64,000 nucleotides of DNA from Myxococcales bacterium. Lineage in GTDB: Bacteria > Myxococcota_A > Polyangia > Palsa-1104 > JAEUJZ01. Within the stretch, counting starts at the first letter, position 1. The number at the start of each line of letters is the position of its first letter. A model generated the notes under the pieces. It was not told where the DNA came from. It made no database searches and saw only the letters and a list, made by a program, of their open reading frames with translations. The position numbers and the translations under genes are program-made. Positions 35,920-43,671 of the stretch are shown here, one piece after another. Location of the stretch: the NCBI GenBank assembly GCA_016794465.1, contig JAEUKA010000013.1, positions 1-64,000 on the forward strand. The letters run 5' to 3'.

Positions 35920-36438
35920 ATGGACAAGGGATTGCTCATCGCTGGCGGTCTGCTCGCTTTTGCATTATTGAGAAGTAGGAATGCAAGCGCTCCGGCAAGC
36001 GTAATGTCAAACCAGACCGGAGTATGGCAAGATGCCCGTCTAACTGAATATCACCCCGATGCACCACCAGACAAACAAAAGATGGAAGGCGGACCAAACG
36101 ACAGAATGAAGCACCCTGTCGTTACTGTGCAAGAGCACTCGAGCGACAAAGCAAAATTTCCGTATGTGTCAGTAGCAGCCGACTTGGTGCTCGGTGGGGA
36201 GCGTGTAAAATACGGCACTCGCATCTATTTCTCATCATACCCTGATATTGTATTTCGCATTGTAGACACGGGTGGTCATTTCTTTGGGACTGGAAAGAAG
36301 ATCAGAGAACCAGGCTTTGAGCCTTTCGATATTGCGACGAACTACGGTAGCAAGCTCGGTTTTAGTGGCAAGCATACAAAGTACAGACTCGACCGATCGG
36401 ATACACTAACGTCAAATCCGTCTGTCCGAGTAGCGTAA
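35920..36438 (+). CDS. element gene 10: membrane-anchored 3D-domain lysin-like protein
   Basis: 172 residues. N-terminal signal-anchor (GLLIAGGLLAFALL), then a domain that follows the 3D/MltA-like double-psi barrel pattern: RLTEYHP, VAADLVLGGERVKYGTRIYF, FRIVDTGGHFFG and FDIATNYG. The Asp residues in VDTGG and PFDIA correspond to the conserved acids of peptidoglycan lytic enzymes with this fold. It would cut or bind cell wall during entry or release. This is the clearest lysis-type gene in the element. Confidence 0.7.
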   Translation: MDKGLLIAGGLLAFALLRSRNASAPASVMSNQTGVWQDARLTEYHPDAPPDKQKMEGGPNDRMKHPVVTVQEHSSDKAKFPYVSVAADLVLGGERVKYGTRIYFSSYPDIVFRIVDTGGHFFGTGKKIREPGFEPFDIATNYGSKLGFSGKHTKYRLDRSDTLTSNPSVRVA

Positions 36439-36448
36439 GGGGGAAAGC

Positions 36449-36712
36449 ATGGCACGAGTAAGAAAATTCAACGAACCAGGGGCCAAGGAAGATCGCATCC
36501 GCTGGAACAAGTCAGGCACACGCAAGTGGCTGACCGTCTACACGGTGATGGAGTACCACCCCAAATCCGAGGCCAAAGCGAGCGATCCCGACGAGAAACC
36601 AAAAGCCAGCAAAGCCAAGCCGAAGAAACCGAAGGCCAGCAAGCCCAAGCCGACGGCAAAGCCGAAGAAACCGAAGGCCACTAAGACCAAGTCCAGCAAG
36701 GCCAAGACCTAG
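36449..36712 (+). CDS. element gene 11: Lys/Pro-rich basic protein
   Basis: 87 residues. After about 45 ordinary residues the tail is built of repeats of K-x-K-K-P-K-A-(S/T)-K (for example AKPKKPKASKPKPTAKPKKP), giving a strongly positive charge like histone H1 tails or phage nucleic-acid-binding proteins. Probably binds DNA; it could condense the genome. The 3' end faces the repressor gene on the other strand. Confidence 0.6.
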   Translation: MARVRKFNEPGAKEDRIRWNKSGTRKWLTVYTVMEYHPKSEAKASDPDEKPKASKAKPKKPKASKPKPTAKPKKPKATKTKSSKAKT

Positions 36713-36731
36713 CTTGACCGGACAAGCGCAG

Positions 36732-36980
36732 CTACTCCCAATCGGGCTTCTCGCCGTCTCCATACGCCAGCCATGCCCTCGGAACACTGAGTGACCTTGC
36801 GAGTTTTTCGACGGTATCTCCTCGCGGCTGCGTCAGACCCTTCTCGATCTGATTGATCGTCGAGGTTCCGACACCAGCACTCTCGGCAAGCTGAGTCATG
36901 GTCAAGCCTCGCTTATCCCGAGCGGTCTTCAGTCGTAGGCCGACTGACAGTGCGGCCAGTCTCCCCATCTCCAATTTCAT
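36732..36980 (-). CDS. XRE-family repressor of the element
   Basis: 82 residues, almost only a helix-turn-helix domain: RLKTARDKRGLTMTQLAESA, GVGTSTINQIEKGLTQPRGD. Small single-domain XRE proteins of this type act as phage or plasmid repressors. It is transcribed away from the early-type genes and the integrase, with operator-like repeats of TTGCTTTTTA in between (37022-37172). Confidence 0.85.
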   Translation of the reverse strand: MKLEMGRLAALSVGLRLKTARDKRGLTMTQLAESAGVGTSTINQIEKGLTQPRGDTVEKLARSLSVPRAWLAYGDGEKPDWE

Positions 36981-37020
36981 GCGCAGGATCTAGCATACAT
37001 CACGCGCGCGAACTGAATTG

Positions 37021-37172
37021 CTGTAAAAAGCAACGTTCATAGGCGTCGTGTGGTGACACATCTGCGCCGATTCATCGTCAGTGGTGTCGACTGCTTGCTT
37101 TCCGTCTCGTTATCGTCGGGAACGCTATTTCCTTGATATTTGCTTTTTAAAGCAATACTTTTTAAAGCAAAT
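37021..37172. promoter_or_regulatory. operator-like repeats between repressor and integrase operon
   Basis: The word TTGCTTTTTA (or its complement) occurs at about 37021-37033, 37138-37149 and 37160-37171. The last two form a 33-base inverted arrangement that starts with TTTGCTTT and ends with AAAGCAAA, directly upstream of the ribosome-binding site of the 37188 gene. The placement suits a repressor that controls its own gene and the integrase operon. Confidence 0.55.
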
Positions 37173-37187
37173 CAGAGGAGAAATGCG

Positions 37188-37424
37188 ATGCGCAGCGACG
37201 AAAAACAGTCCTCAAAGCAGCCAAGAATCCACCTGGCAACCGTCGACGGTTCGACGGTATGCCGTCGCCAAGTGCCCGCCTCGCTAGTGGGTCAGTACTC
37301 GGAGAGTCTCGTCACTGCCGCTTCGCGTGTGCTGATAAGGCGTGCCGTCTACATCAATTCAAAACTCGTAAAGCGCAATGAGCGTTGCTCTGTGTGCTTT
37401 CGCAGACACGAAAGGGTGCTGTAA
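37188..37424 (+). CDS. small early-type protein of the element
   Basis: 78 residues from ATG 37188, with GAGGAG seven bases before it. Polar and basic, with a C-terminal Cys pair and His (CSVCFRRHERVL). Could be a small regulator; no family recognised. Its stop overlaps the start of the next gene (TAATG), so 37188-38931 form one coupled operon under the operator region. Confidence 0.55.
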   Translation: MRSDEKQSSKQPRIHLATVDGSTVCRRQVPASLVGQYSESLVTAASRVLIRRAVYINSKLVKRNERCSVCFRRHERVL

Positions 37425-37723
37425 TGAGCGATTACCCAACAATGGAGATTACGATCAAGCTACTGTTTACGCCTTGCGCGTCTGGCGTACAGTATCAAGT
37501 CACAAGCTCATGCTATACGAAGGTAAACAATGGCGAGGAGATCAGAGGCAAGTCCGGTCCGCTGCGCGCTTTTATGCACGCTGATGATGTCAAGTCGTGT
37601 GCAAAGAGTAACATTGACATATGGATAAAAGGCAACACGCACCATGTGTACTGCTGTGACGTGTCGAATGGGCTACGCATCTTTAACACGGTGTTTCGAC
37701 GAGTTATGAAAGGTGAGCAATGA
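37424..37723 (+). CDS. small protein upstream of the integrase, unknown
   Basis: 99 residues. Starts in TAATG with the previous stop and overlaps the integrase start by four bases (ATGA). Mixed sequence with Cys residues (FTPCASG, SSCYTK, KSCAKS, YCCDVS) and a basic C-terminus. A directionality factor (excisionase) would fit the position, but no helix-turn-helix is visible, so this stays open. Confidence 0.55.
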   Translation: MSDYPTMEITIKLLFTPCASGVQYQVTSSCYTKVNNGEEIRGKSGPLRAFMHADDVKSCAKSNIDIWIKGNTHHVYCCDVSNGLRIFNTVFRRVMKGEQ

Positions 37724-38931
37724 ACGCCATAAGTGATCTATACACCGCACCACGTAGCAGCCTAAAGCGCAAGCTCTCACGCAAGAGAGCAGAGACGAAG
37801 GATGCAACGCAAGCCGACGAACCACAAGAGGCACCCAAGGTGCTAGGACCGTACGCGAACAAAGACAAGTGGCGACTCGTCGTCAAGAGTGGCGATAAGC
37901 GCAAGTCGCTGGTATTCGATACAGTCCAGCAAGCTGAGACGGCCAGAGACAACCTACTTGCCAGCTTCGACGACTCGGCAAAGCTGACAGTGGGTGATTT
38001 GCTTGCGCAGTTTATCGAGTATAAGCGACAGCGTGGCTGTCTAGATCGTTCGCTGCTTCATATGAAGCACATGATCATGCGCATCATTCCCAAGCTCGAC
38101 AAACCTGCCCATATGTCACCAGAGAAGGCCGAAGCACTCTATCTGCTGGCAGTTGATAAGTATGCTGTGGCATCGCATGCAATCGCGCTGAGAGCAGTGA
38201 AGGCGATGTATCGCTTTGCGGTAAAAAAGAAGCTTGTCGCCAAGAATCCTTTTGATGATGTGCAGTCAATCGGCAGAGCGAACAAGGGGAAGCTACAGCT
38301 TAGGACCGATGAAGCGAAGCGACTAACCGACTATTTGACAGAGCGTGCATCGCTTGGTGAGTGGCGAGCGCTGGCACTGCTCACGCAGTTGTTTCTCGGC
38401 TTGCGTAGTAGTGAAGTGCTCAAGCTCAAAAAGCGCGATCTCGACTGCGACGCGAGCGTGATTGTGGTGGATGGGACCAAGACGAAGAACGCCAAGCGCC
38501 GGCTTGCCCTTGACGCACCGATCGTCAAGGAGTTGCTGCGCAGACGTGCGGCAAGCTTGAAGCCCGAAGCGCTGATTTTCTCTCTCGATGGCTCGACGGT
38601 CCTTGCAAATCCGTGTCTGCACAAGGCGCTGACGAAGTACTGCCATCAAGCCGAGTTGCCGGTCGTCTGCCCGCACTCGCTGCGCGGTCTGCACTCGTCG
38701 CTTGCGGTGCAGGCAGGGGCAAGCTCGAGCTACGTGGCGCAGTCGCTGGGGCATGGCTCGGACGAAGTGACGAAGCGGCACTACATCAGCGAGAGCGCGC
38801 TCGATGGAGCCCGCAGTGCTCGCGTCTGTGAAACGCTGCGAGGAACGCTAGACGACCTGATTACGACCCTCCTAGCGCTCTCTACAGCGCAGCGTGATCA
38901 AGTCTGCTCCGCCATCGGTTATCGTCGCTGA
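37720..38931 (+). CDS. tyrosine recombinase/integrase
   Basis: 403 residues. An AP2-like arm-binding region and a SAM-like core-binding domain (about 85-190) precede the catalytic domain. Catalytic residues are present: Arg229 in LGLRSSEV, a Lys near 254, His319-x-x-Arg322 in PHSLRGLH, His345 in LGHGSDE and Tyr355 in KRHYIS. Such enzymes integrate and excise phages and islands at an att site. It is the last gene before the element/host junction at about 39003, as expected when attR is near int. Confidence 0.95.
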   Translation: MNAISDLYTAPRSSLKRKLSRKRAETKDATQADEPQEAPKVLGPYANKDKWRLVVKSGDKRKSLVFDTVQQAETARDNLLASFDDSAKLTVGDLLAQFIEYKRQRGCLDRSLLHMKHMIMRIIPKLDKPAHMSPEKAEALYLLAVDKYAVASHAIALRAVKAMYRFAVKKKLVAKNPFDDVQSIGRANKGKLQLRTDEAKRLTDYLTERASLGEWRALALLTQLFLGLRSSEVLKLKKRDLDCDASVIVVDGTKTKNAKRRLALDAPIVKELLRRRAASLKPEALIFSLDGSTVLANPCLHKALTKYCHQAELPVVCPHSLRGLHSSLAVQAGASSSYVAQSLGHGSDEVTKRHYISESALDGARSARVCETLRGTLDDLITTLLALSTAQRDQVCSAIGYRR

Positions 38932-38984
38932 CCTGCCTACACTCCCCCGTTCCCCAACCGTTTCCGCAAGTTTTGAAAATAGAC

Positions 38985-39000
38985 TTTCTCGTCAGAGAAA
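38985..39000. terminator. hairpin at the right end of the element
   Basis: TTTCTC GTCA GAGAAA forms a six-base stem with a four-base loop, 53 bases after the integrase stop and immediately before the kinase fragment. It may terminate integrase transcription or be part of the att region. Confidence 0.4.
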
Positions 39001-39575
39001 TTACTTAAATAGTTCTCGGTGGATCACGCCCTCGCCGTGGATGTAGCTGAGTGTCTCGCACAGGCGGCGGGTCCGACCGAGCACTTCGGGCAGCTCGTGC
39101 GGGTCGAGCGGTCGCCGATAGTCCGCCACCGAGATGGTCGCCTGCGCCGGGTCCGAGGGGTCGGACGATCCCAGCTCGGTGTCCATCACGCCCGTCTCGT
39201 CCAGCTGCGAGGACGACCGGCTGGCCGGCGGAACCACGGACGGGGTGTTGCGCTGCTCGGTGACCTGCTCCCAGGTTGCGCAGTCGAACAGGTCCATCGT
39301 GTACCAGGGCAGGCTGTGATGGACGCCATCGTCACGAATCCGCACCACGCCGGGGTGGGACAGGCGGCGCAGACGCTGGATCTCGCGGCGGATGCTCGAC
39401 AGCAGCACTGGATTGGCCAGCCGCACCGTCTTCAGGGCCGCCTCTTCCCCCGAGTGCAGGTGCCGCGCGCGGAATACGACGCCCATGCCGCCTTTGCCGA
39501 GCGGGCTGAGGATCTCGTAGGGTCCGACGATGGAGCCGGGGGTGAAGGGGGTCAGTGGCTGACTGATACAGCTAT
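39001..39575 (-). pseudogene. Ser/Thr kinase fragment cut by the element
   Basis: Kinase N-lobe and start of the C-lobe: IVGPYEILSPLGKGGMGVVF (Gly loop), then AALKTVRLANPVLL and YTMDLF, then SYIHGEGVIHRE, where the expected HRDLKP turns into HRELFK followed by a stop. The C-lobe is missing; the break coincides with the element end. The 5' end is also damaged: ATGAAAAAATAG closes at once, but one base fewer in the A-run would open the frame into the Gly loop. An ATG at 39486 lies inside the Gly loop and cannot give a functional kinase. Confidence 0.85.
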
Positions 39576-39625
39576 TTTTTCATGTTGGGAGGGGGAAGCC
39601 TATCGGTTTCGGTCTTTGCGCGATT

Positions 39626-39712
39626 CAGTGGCGATGGGATGCCATACCGAAGCGCTGTGTATGGCATCCAGTGGCGATGGGATGCCATACCGAAGCGCTG
39701 TGTGGCCGGGCC
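39626..39712 (+). repeat. 43-bp tandem hairpin repeat, two copies
   Basis: The unit containing TGGCATCCAGTGGCG and GATGCCATACCGAAGCGC starts at 39626 and again at 39669 (period 43). Inside it GGATGCCATAC and GTATGGCATCC can pair. It lies between the kinase fragment and the protease stop. Similar units of 43-44 bp occur at 52358 (opposite orientation) and 57535. Confidence 0.75.
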
Positions 39713-39716
39713 GGCG

Positions 39717-42029
39717 CTAGCTGCGGATGCGGATGGAGACTTGGGCGGGGGTGGTCGGCTGGTCGTCGCGACACAGGCCGCTGGCTTTGGTCAGGCTGGG
39801 GACGACCTGATAGTCACCGGAGGGCAGGCCGGTGTGCTCGTAGGGGATGAAGTCGGTTACGGCGCCGCTCGGGTCGCTGGGCTCGGTGACGTACAAGATC
39901 AGCGGCTGGCCGGATTTTTCGATGCGGACTTGGACGCGGACTCCTTGGGCGGGCTGGCCGGACAGCTCGATGCGGTAGCGGAAGCGCACTCCGGTCAGGC
40001 CGGCGTCAAAGCGGTAGTTTTCATCGATGCCGAGGGTGCTGACAAACGGGGTGCGGCCCGGAACACAGCGACACGAGCCGATGGCGAGGCGGGTGCAGCT
40101 CGCGGTGCAGCCGGGAGCGCCACCGAGCACGCCGTCGTAGCCCAGCTCATCGCAGGTGGTGCCATCGGTGCTGGTGCCGTCACAGATCTCGCTCTGGCGG
40201 TCGCGGCGACCATCGCCACAGCGGCTGCGTGGACTGCCTTGGGCGAGTGCGCGGGCGGCATCGATGAGGCCGCTACCATATAAGTCGTCCCGACCGGGGG
40301 CGCCGAGGTCGATGGCACTCTCGCTGAGCAGCTGACGCAGGGCGACGTTGCTGTACGACTTGTCTGCCGACCACAGGAGCGCCGCCACGCCCGATACCAC
40401 CGGAGCCGCCATGCTGGTGCCATCCAGCGCCGCATAGTCACTGGGTCCAGACTGGGCTGCGAGCGACAGTCCGCCTTGCTGGGCACGCTCGACCAGCGCT
40501 TCGCCATCGCCTGCGGCCAGCGTCAAGACTGGAATCGGCTGTCCGCCGCCGATGCTGATGCTCTCGGGCAATGCGCCGGCCAAGTCGGGGTCGCCGTAGC
40601 GGTGGTTGTACAGGACAACGCCGACCGCACCCCCTTGGCGAGCCTGGCGGAGCTTGTCGTAAAAGGGAATCGCGGACTCTCCTGGGGCGGCGGGACCACG
40701 CTGGATGAGCGCGACTTTTCCCACCGGGCGGCACACGTCGATGTCGCGGGGACTGCCGTAGCCGCAGCTTACGACCGCAGTCGGTGGCAAAGCGGAGCCA
40801 GAGCTGCCGTCGGGCATCGCGACTTCCACACGTACGGGGTGGCCGGCATCGACAAAGGAAGCACGGACCTCGCGCTGGCCCCGTCCGACTGGCACGGTGG
40901 AATAGACTCCGACCCCGGGTGCGACCAGCCCGACTGCCGAGCCCGTACCCGAAAAGTCCGCGAGCGCAGACCACTTATCGACGGCACCCACTGTCAAGCA
41001 CTCGGGATAGGCGCCGGGATAGCTGGCCTGGGCTGTGGCAATGCCGCCGTGCCGAGCATCTTCGCTGTTTCCAGAAGCTGCCACGATGAGCACGCCGGAC
41101 TGATAGGCCTTGCGAATGGCGGTGTGTTCGGCGTCGCTGTCACTGCCGCCGCCGAGGCTCATGTTGATGATGCGGCAGCCGTCGGCGAGTGCCGCGTCAA
41201 GTGCGGCGATGATGTCGGCATCGCTGGCGACCGGGCTGCCACTTCGGATGCGGAAGACCTGATACATGCGCACGGTGGCGAGCGGGGCAATGCCGACACT
41301 GCCCACTCCGTTGCGAGCAGCGGCGACAATTCCGGCGACATGGGTCCCGTGAGCACTTACGTCGCGGTAATCGGGGCTGCGGCCAGCGAAGTTGTAGCCA
41401 CCGTCAAGCTTGCTGGGCCGGTCCGGATGTCGCGAGTCGGGGCCGCTGTCATAGCCGGTGTCAATCACGCACACCGAGACGCCCTCGCCTTGGCTTTGTG
41501 GCCAGACCAAGTCGGCGCCGACCAGGGTGACCTGCCAGCTGTTCAGAAGCTCGTCGCGCAGTGGCTTGCTTGGTGGAGTTCCGCAGTCGAGGCTACAGGT
41601 GCTGCTGCGCCGGTTGGTGGCTGCTTCGTCGCCATCGCACAAGCCATCGCCGCAGCGGACAGTGACGGGAAAGCGCAGGACGGCTGGCGCGACGCGCAAG
41701 GCGGGAAAGTCGTGCTGAAGGGCGGTCACTGCGGCCAGGCTGCCGTGAACGCTCAAGCTGCCGGACAGGCCGACCCGCTCGCTAAACTCCTGTTCGACCA
41801 GGATGCCCAGCTGCGTGAGCCGCTTGTGCAGGCTGGCGCGCTCGGCTGATCCGCTGACGCCCTCTCGCAACGGAAGGGACAGCACAAAGTGATCGGGAAG
41901 GACCTGGCGGACCGGCATGGCCACCTGCGGCGCGCGATCCTCGACCGCACAGGCCCAAAGTCCCAGCACCGCGAGCCCCACGCCCCCCAAGCGACGACGC
42001 TGCCAAGCACAGCCGGACTCTTTCACCAT
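39717..42029 (-). CDS. secreted subtilisin-like (S8) protease with PA insert and Cys-rich modules
   Basis: 770 residues. The N-terminus has a lipobox-like LGLWAC. A propeptide-like part is followed by a Cys-rich piece (VRCGDGLCDGDEAATN), then the S8 domain: Asp in CVIDTGYDSG, His in SAHGTHVAGI, oxyanion Asn in VAASGNSED, Ser in LDGTSMAAPVVSG. A PA (protease-associated) domain is inserted before the Ser (KVALIQRGPA, GAVGVVLYNH). After it comes a Myxococcus-type Cys-rich repeat (CGDGRRDRQSEICDG) and a beta C-terminal domain. Likely cell-surface or secreted protease for degradation of external protein. It diverges from the Leu-rich gene at 42073 with 43 bases between. Confidence 0.92.
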   Translation of the reverse strand: MVKESGCAWQRRRLGGVGLAVLGLWACAVEDRAPQVAMPVRQVLPDHFVLSLPLREGVSGSAERASLHKRLTQLGILVEQEFSERVGLSGSLSVHGSLAAVTALQHDFPALRVAPAVLRFPVTVRCGDGLCDGDEAATNRRSSTCSLDCGTPPSKPLRDELLNSWQVTLVGADLVWPQSQGEGVSVCVIDTGYDSGPDSRHPDRPSKLDGGYNFAGRSPDYRDVSAHGTHVAGIVAAARNGVGSVGIAPLATVRMYQVFRIRSGSPVASDADIIAALDAALADGCRIINMSLGGGSDSDAEHTAIRKAYQSGVLIVAASGNSEDARHGGIATAQASYPGAYPECLTVGAVDKWSALADFSGTGSAVGLVAPGVGVYSTVPVGRGQREVRASFVDAGHPVRVEVAMPDGSSGSALPPTAVVSCGYGSPRDIDVCRPVGKVALIQRGPAAPGESAIPFYDKLRQARQGGAVGVVLYNHRYGDPDLAGALPESISIGGGQPIPVLTLAAGDGEALVERAQQGGLSLAAQSGPSDYAALDGTSMAAPVVSGVAALLWSADKSYSNVALRQLLSESAIDLGAPGRDDLYGSGLIDAARALAQGSPRSRCGDGRRDRQSEICDGTSTDGTTCDELGYDGVLGGAPGCTASCTRLAIGSCRCVPGRTPFVSTLGIDENYRFDAGLTGVRFRYRIELSGQPAQGVRVQVRIEKSGQPLILYVTEPSDPSGAVTDFIPYEHTGLPSGDYQVVPSLTKASGLCRDDQPTTPAQVSIRIRS

Positions 42030-42072
42030 GGGTCGGTTTTATCATGGATGCTACTATCCTCGCTCTCAGTCC

Positions 42073-43671
42073 ATGCTAGAGCCCGTCGCCCGCAACAAGC
42101 TTAGCTTTCGTGTCGCCGGCCTGTTTCAGGACGGACGCGGCGTGGTGGTGGGCCAGACGGCGGTGGTGGTGCTGCTGAGCATCGAGCGGGTGATGTCGCT
42201 GCTGCGCCTGCTGAGTGAGGAGCTGTCGCTCGACGACCTGCTGCCGTCCCTGCGAATCGAGGTCGTTCACAACCCGCTGTCGGCGTCGTCGTATCTGCTC
42301 AGCTTCCAGTCGAGCGACTCGCTGCTGCTGGATCGGGCGGCGCGGCTGGCTCGCCTGGTCGGAGCGCAGCTGTGTGTCGGGGCGGGTCAGCACTTTGTGG
42401 CGTACCGCGATGAGCACGCTCCGCTGGGATACGACGTGCGGCAGCCGCTGACCGAGCCGGGGGACCTGGCGCTGTACACGCCGACGTTTGCCCAGCCGTA
42501 TCGGCGGGTGCGGGAAGTCCGGCTGTCCCAGCTGCTCGGACAGCTACAGCTGCTGCCACTTCCTGGCGGGCTGCGGGCGCAGCTCTGTCCGCCTGAAGTG
42601 GACGGATATGCGGAGCGAGCGGTCACTCCGACGGGACAAGCCGAGACGTTTCTGACCTGTGGCCGGGGTCTGCTCGACCGCTTGCTGCGCTATCTGTGGC
42701 AGCTGGGAGTGAGCGGGGAGCTGCTGATTCCCGATCCGCTGCCGGCGCCGGCAGGACCGGTGGGGGAGAAGCTCCAGACGACGCCGCTGTTGCGACTGAC
42801 GGCGGCTCCGGTGGCGCTGCTGCTGCGCCTCGCTAGCTTGCCGTCGGTGCGGCTGCTGCGCCTGGAAGGGAACAACTTTCTTATCGAGCTGGGCTATACG
42901 CATCCGCTGCGGCTGTCGTCGTTTTCCAGCCTGTTTCCGCACCAAGATCTGTTCGTGTTTTTGGGTCAAAGGCGGGGGCCGCTGCGCGCTCGCAGTCCGA
43001 GCCGAGTGCCGCTGAGTCGGTTGCTGACCCCCGTGCTGGTTACAGAGGATGGCTCGCCAGAGGGCGGGCTGAGTACGCCGCTTCTGCCTCGGCTGCTGAC
43101 GACGGCGACCCCGACTGCGCCGCCACTGCGACTCTCGCTGCGGCTGTCTCACAAGCCCCGGGTGGGCAGTCAAGTGCCCCCGACCGCGACGCTGATTCCG
43201 TGGTCACGCCTGCCCACGCTGCAGCGACTTCTCGGCGTGCTGTCGGGGGATGCGCTGTGGGCGCTGCGGGCGATCGGTCTGCCGGTCGGACTGCTGGTGT
43301 TTGGCGGCGAGGCGGTGCAGCACCTTGTGTCCGGGGACCTGCTCGATGAGCCGGCGAGCCTCCTCTTCGTGCCGCGTTGCTATCAGCTGTTGCCGCAGCT
43401 CCCGCCGGCGCAGCTGCGCGCCTTGCTCGGCCAGAGTGATGATCAGCTGCTGGTATTTGTGCCCGGTGAGACGCAGCCGCTGGCGCTCCCCAAGTCGCTG
43501 GCGGTGCCGCTGTCGATGCGGCTCCTGTACGTGCTGGCCGCCAAACATCCGCAGACGCCGCTTGAGCCGGTGGTGGTCCCAGAGCCCGCCGCCGCGCTGG
43601 TCAGTGAGCCGCTGTCGTTCTTCTCGATGGTGCCGCTGTGGGGCCTGTCGGGGGACCCGGAGGGATCGTGA
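42073..43671 (+). CDS. Leu-rich protein upstream of MoxR ATPase, unknown
   Basis: 532 residues from the ATG at 42073. Very rich in Leu (for example RVMSLLRLLSEELSLDDLLP) with many Pro and Arg, no signal peptide and no clean membrane span. The gene is followed by a second Leu-rich gene (GTGA overlap) and then a MoxR/RavA-type ATPase. Gene sets with MoxR plus large partner domains resemble the described MoxR-vWA-beta-propeller ternary systems, but no vWA MIDAS motif is visible here. Function unknown; possibly a substrate or adaptor of the ATPase. Confidence 0.65.
   Translation: MLEPVARNKLSFRVAGLFQDGRGVVVGQTAVVVLLSIERVMSLLRLLSEELSLDDLLPSLRIEVVHNPLSASSYLLSFQSSDSLLLDRAARLARLVGAQLCVGAGQHFVAYRDEHAPLGYDVRQPLTEPGDLALYTPTFAQPYRRVREVRLSQLLGQLQLLPLPGGLRAQLCPPEVDGYAERAVTPTGQAETFLTCGRGLLDRLLRYLWQLGVSGELLIPDPLPAPAGPVGEKLQTTPLLRLTAAPVALLLRLASLPSVRLLRLEGNNFLIELGYTHPLRLSSFSSLFPHQDLFVFLGQRRGPLRARSPSRVPLSRLLTPVLVTEDGSPEGGLSTPLLPRLLTTATPTAPPLRLSLRLSHKPRVGSQVPPTATLIPWSRLPTLQRLLGVLSGDALWALRAIGLPVGLLVFGGEAVQHLVSGDLLDEPASLLFVPRCYQLLPQLPPAQLRALLGQSDDQLLVFVPGETQPLALPKSLAVPLSMRLLYVLAAKHPQTPLEPVVVPEPAAALVSEPLSFFSMVPLWGLSGDPEGS

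Larger units (their letters stand above)
29216..39003. mobile_element. integrated tailless-phage-like element or satellite, unclassified
   Basis: A block of lower GC than its flanks with a minus-strand SF2 helicase, eleven tightly packed plus-strand genes, a minus-strand XRE repressor with operator-like repeats, two small early-type genes and a tyrosine integrase at the right end. Visible virion-like functions are carbohydrate-binding modules, a lysin-like 3D domain and several single-span membrane proteins. Terminase, portal, tail, FtsK/Zot-type ATPase and a recognisable replication initiator are absent. The right end lies at about 39003, where a kinase gene is interrupted; the left end is only approximate and no matching att repeat was found. 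Confidence 0.7.

Noticed and set aside
30846..36712. Filamentous phage (inovirus) assignment
   Set aside because: No Zot/pI-type ATPase, no typical small major coat protein with a leader peptide and no rolling-circle initiator were found.
39001..39486. Functional short kinase starting at ATG 39486
   Set aside because: It lacks the first half of the Gly loop and everything after the HRD motif.
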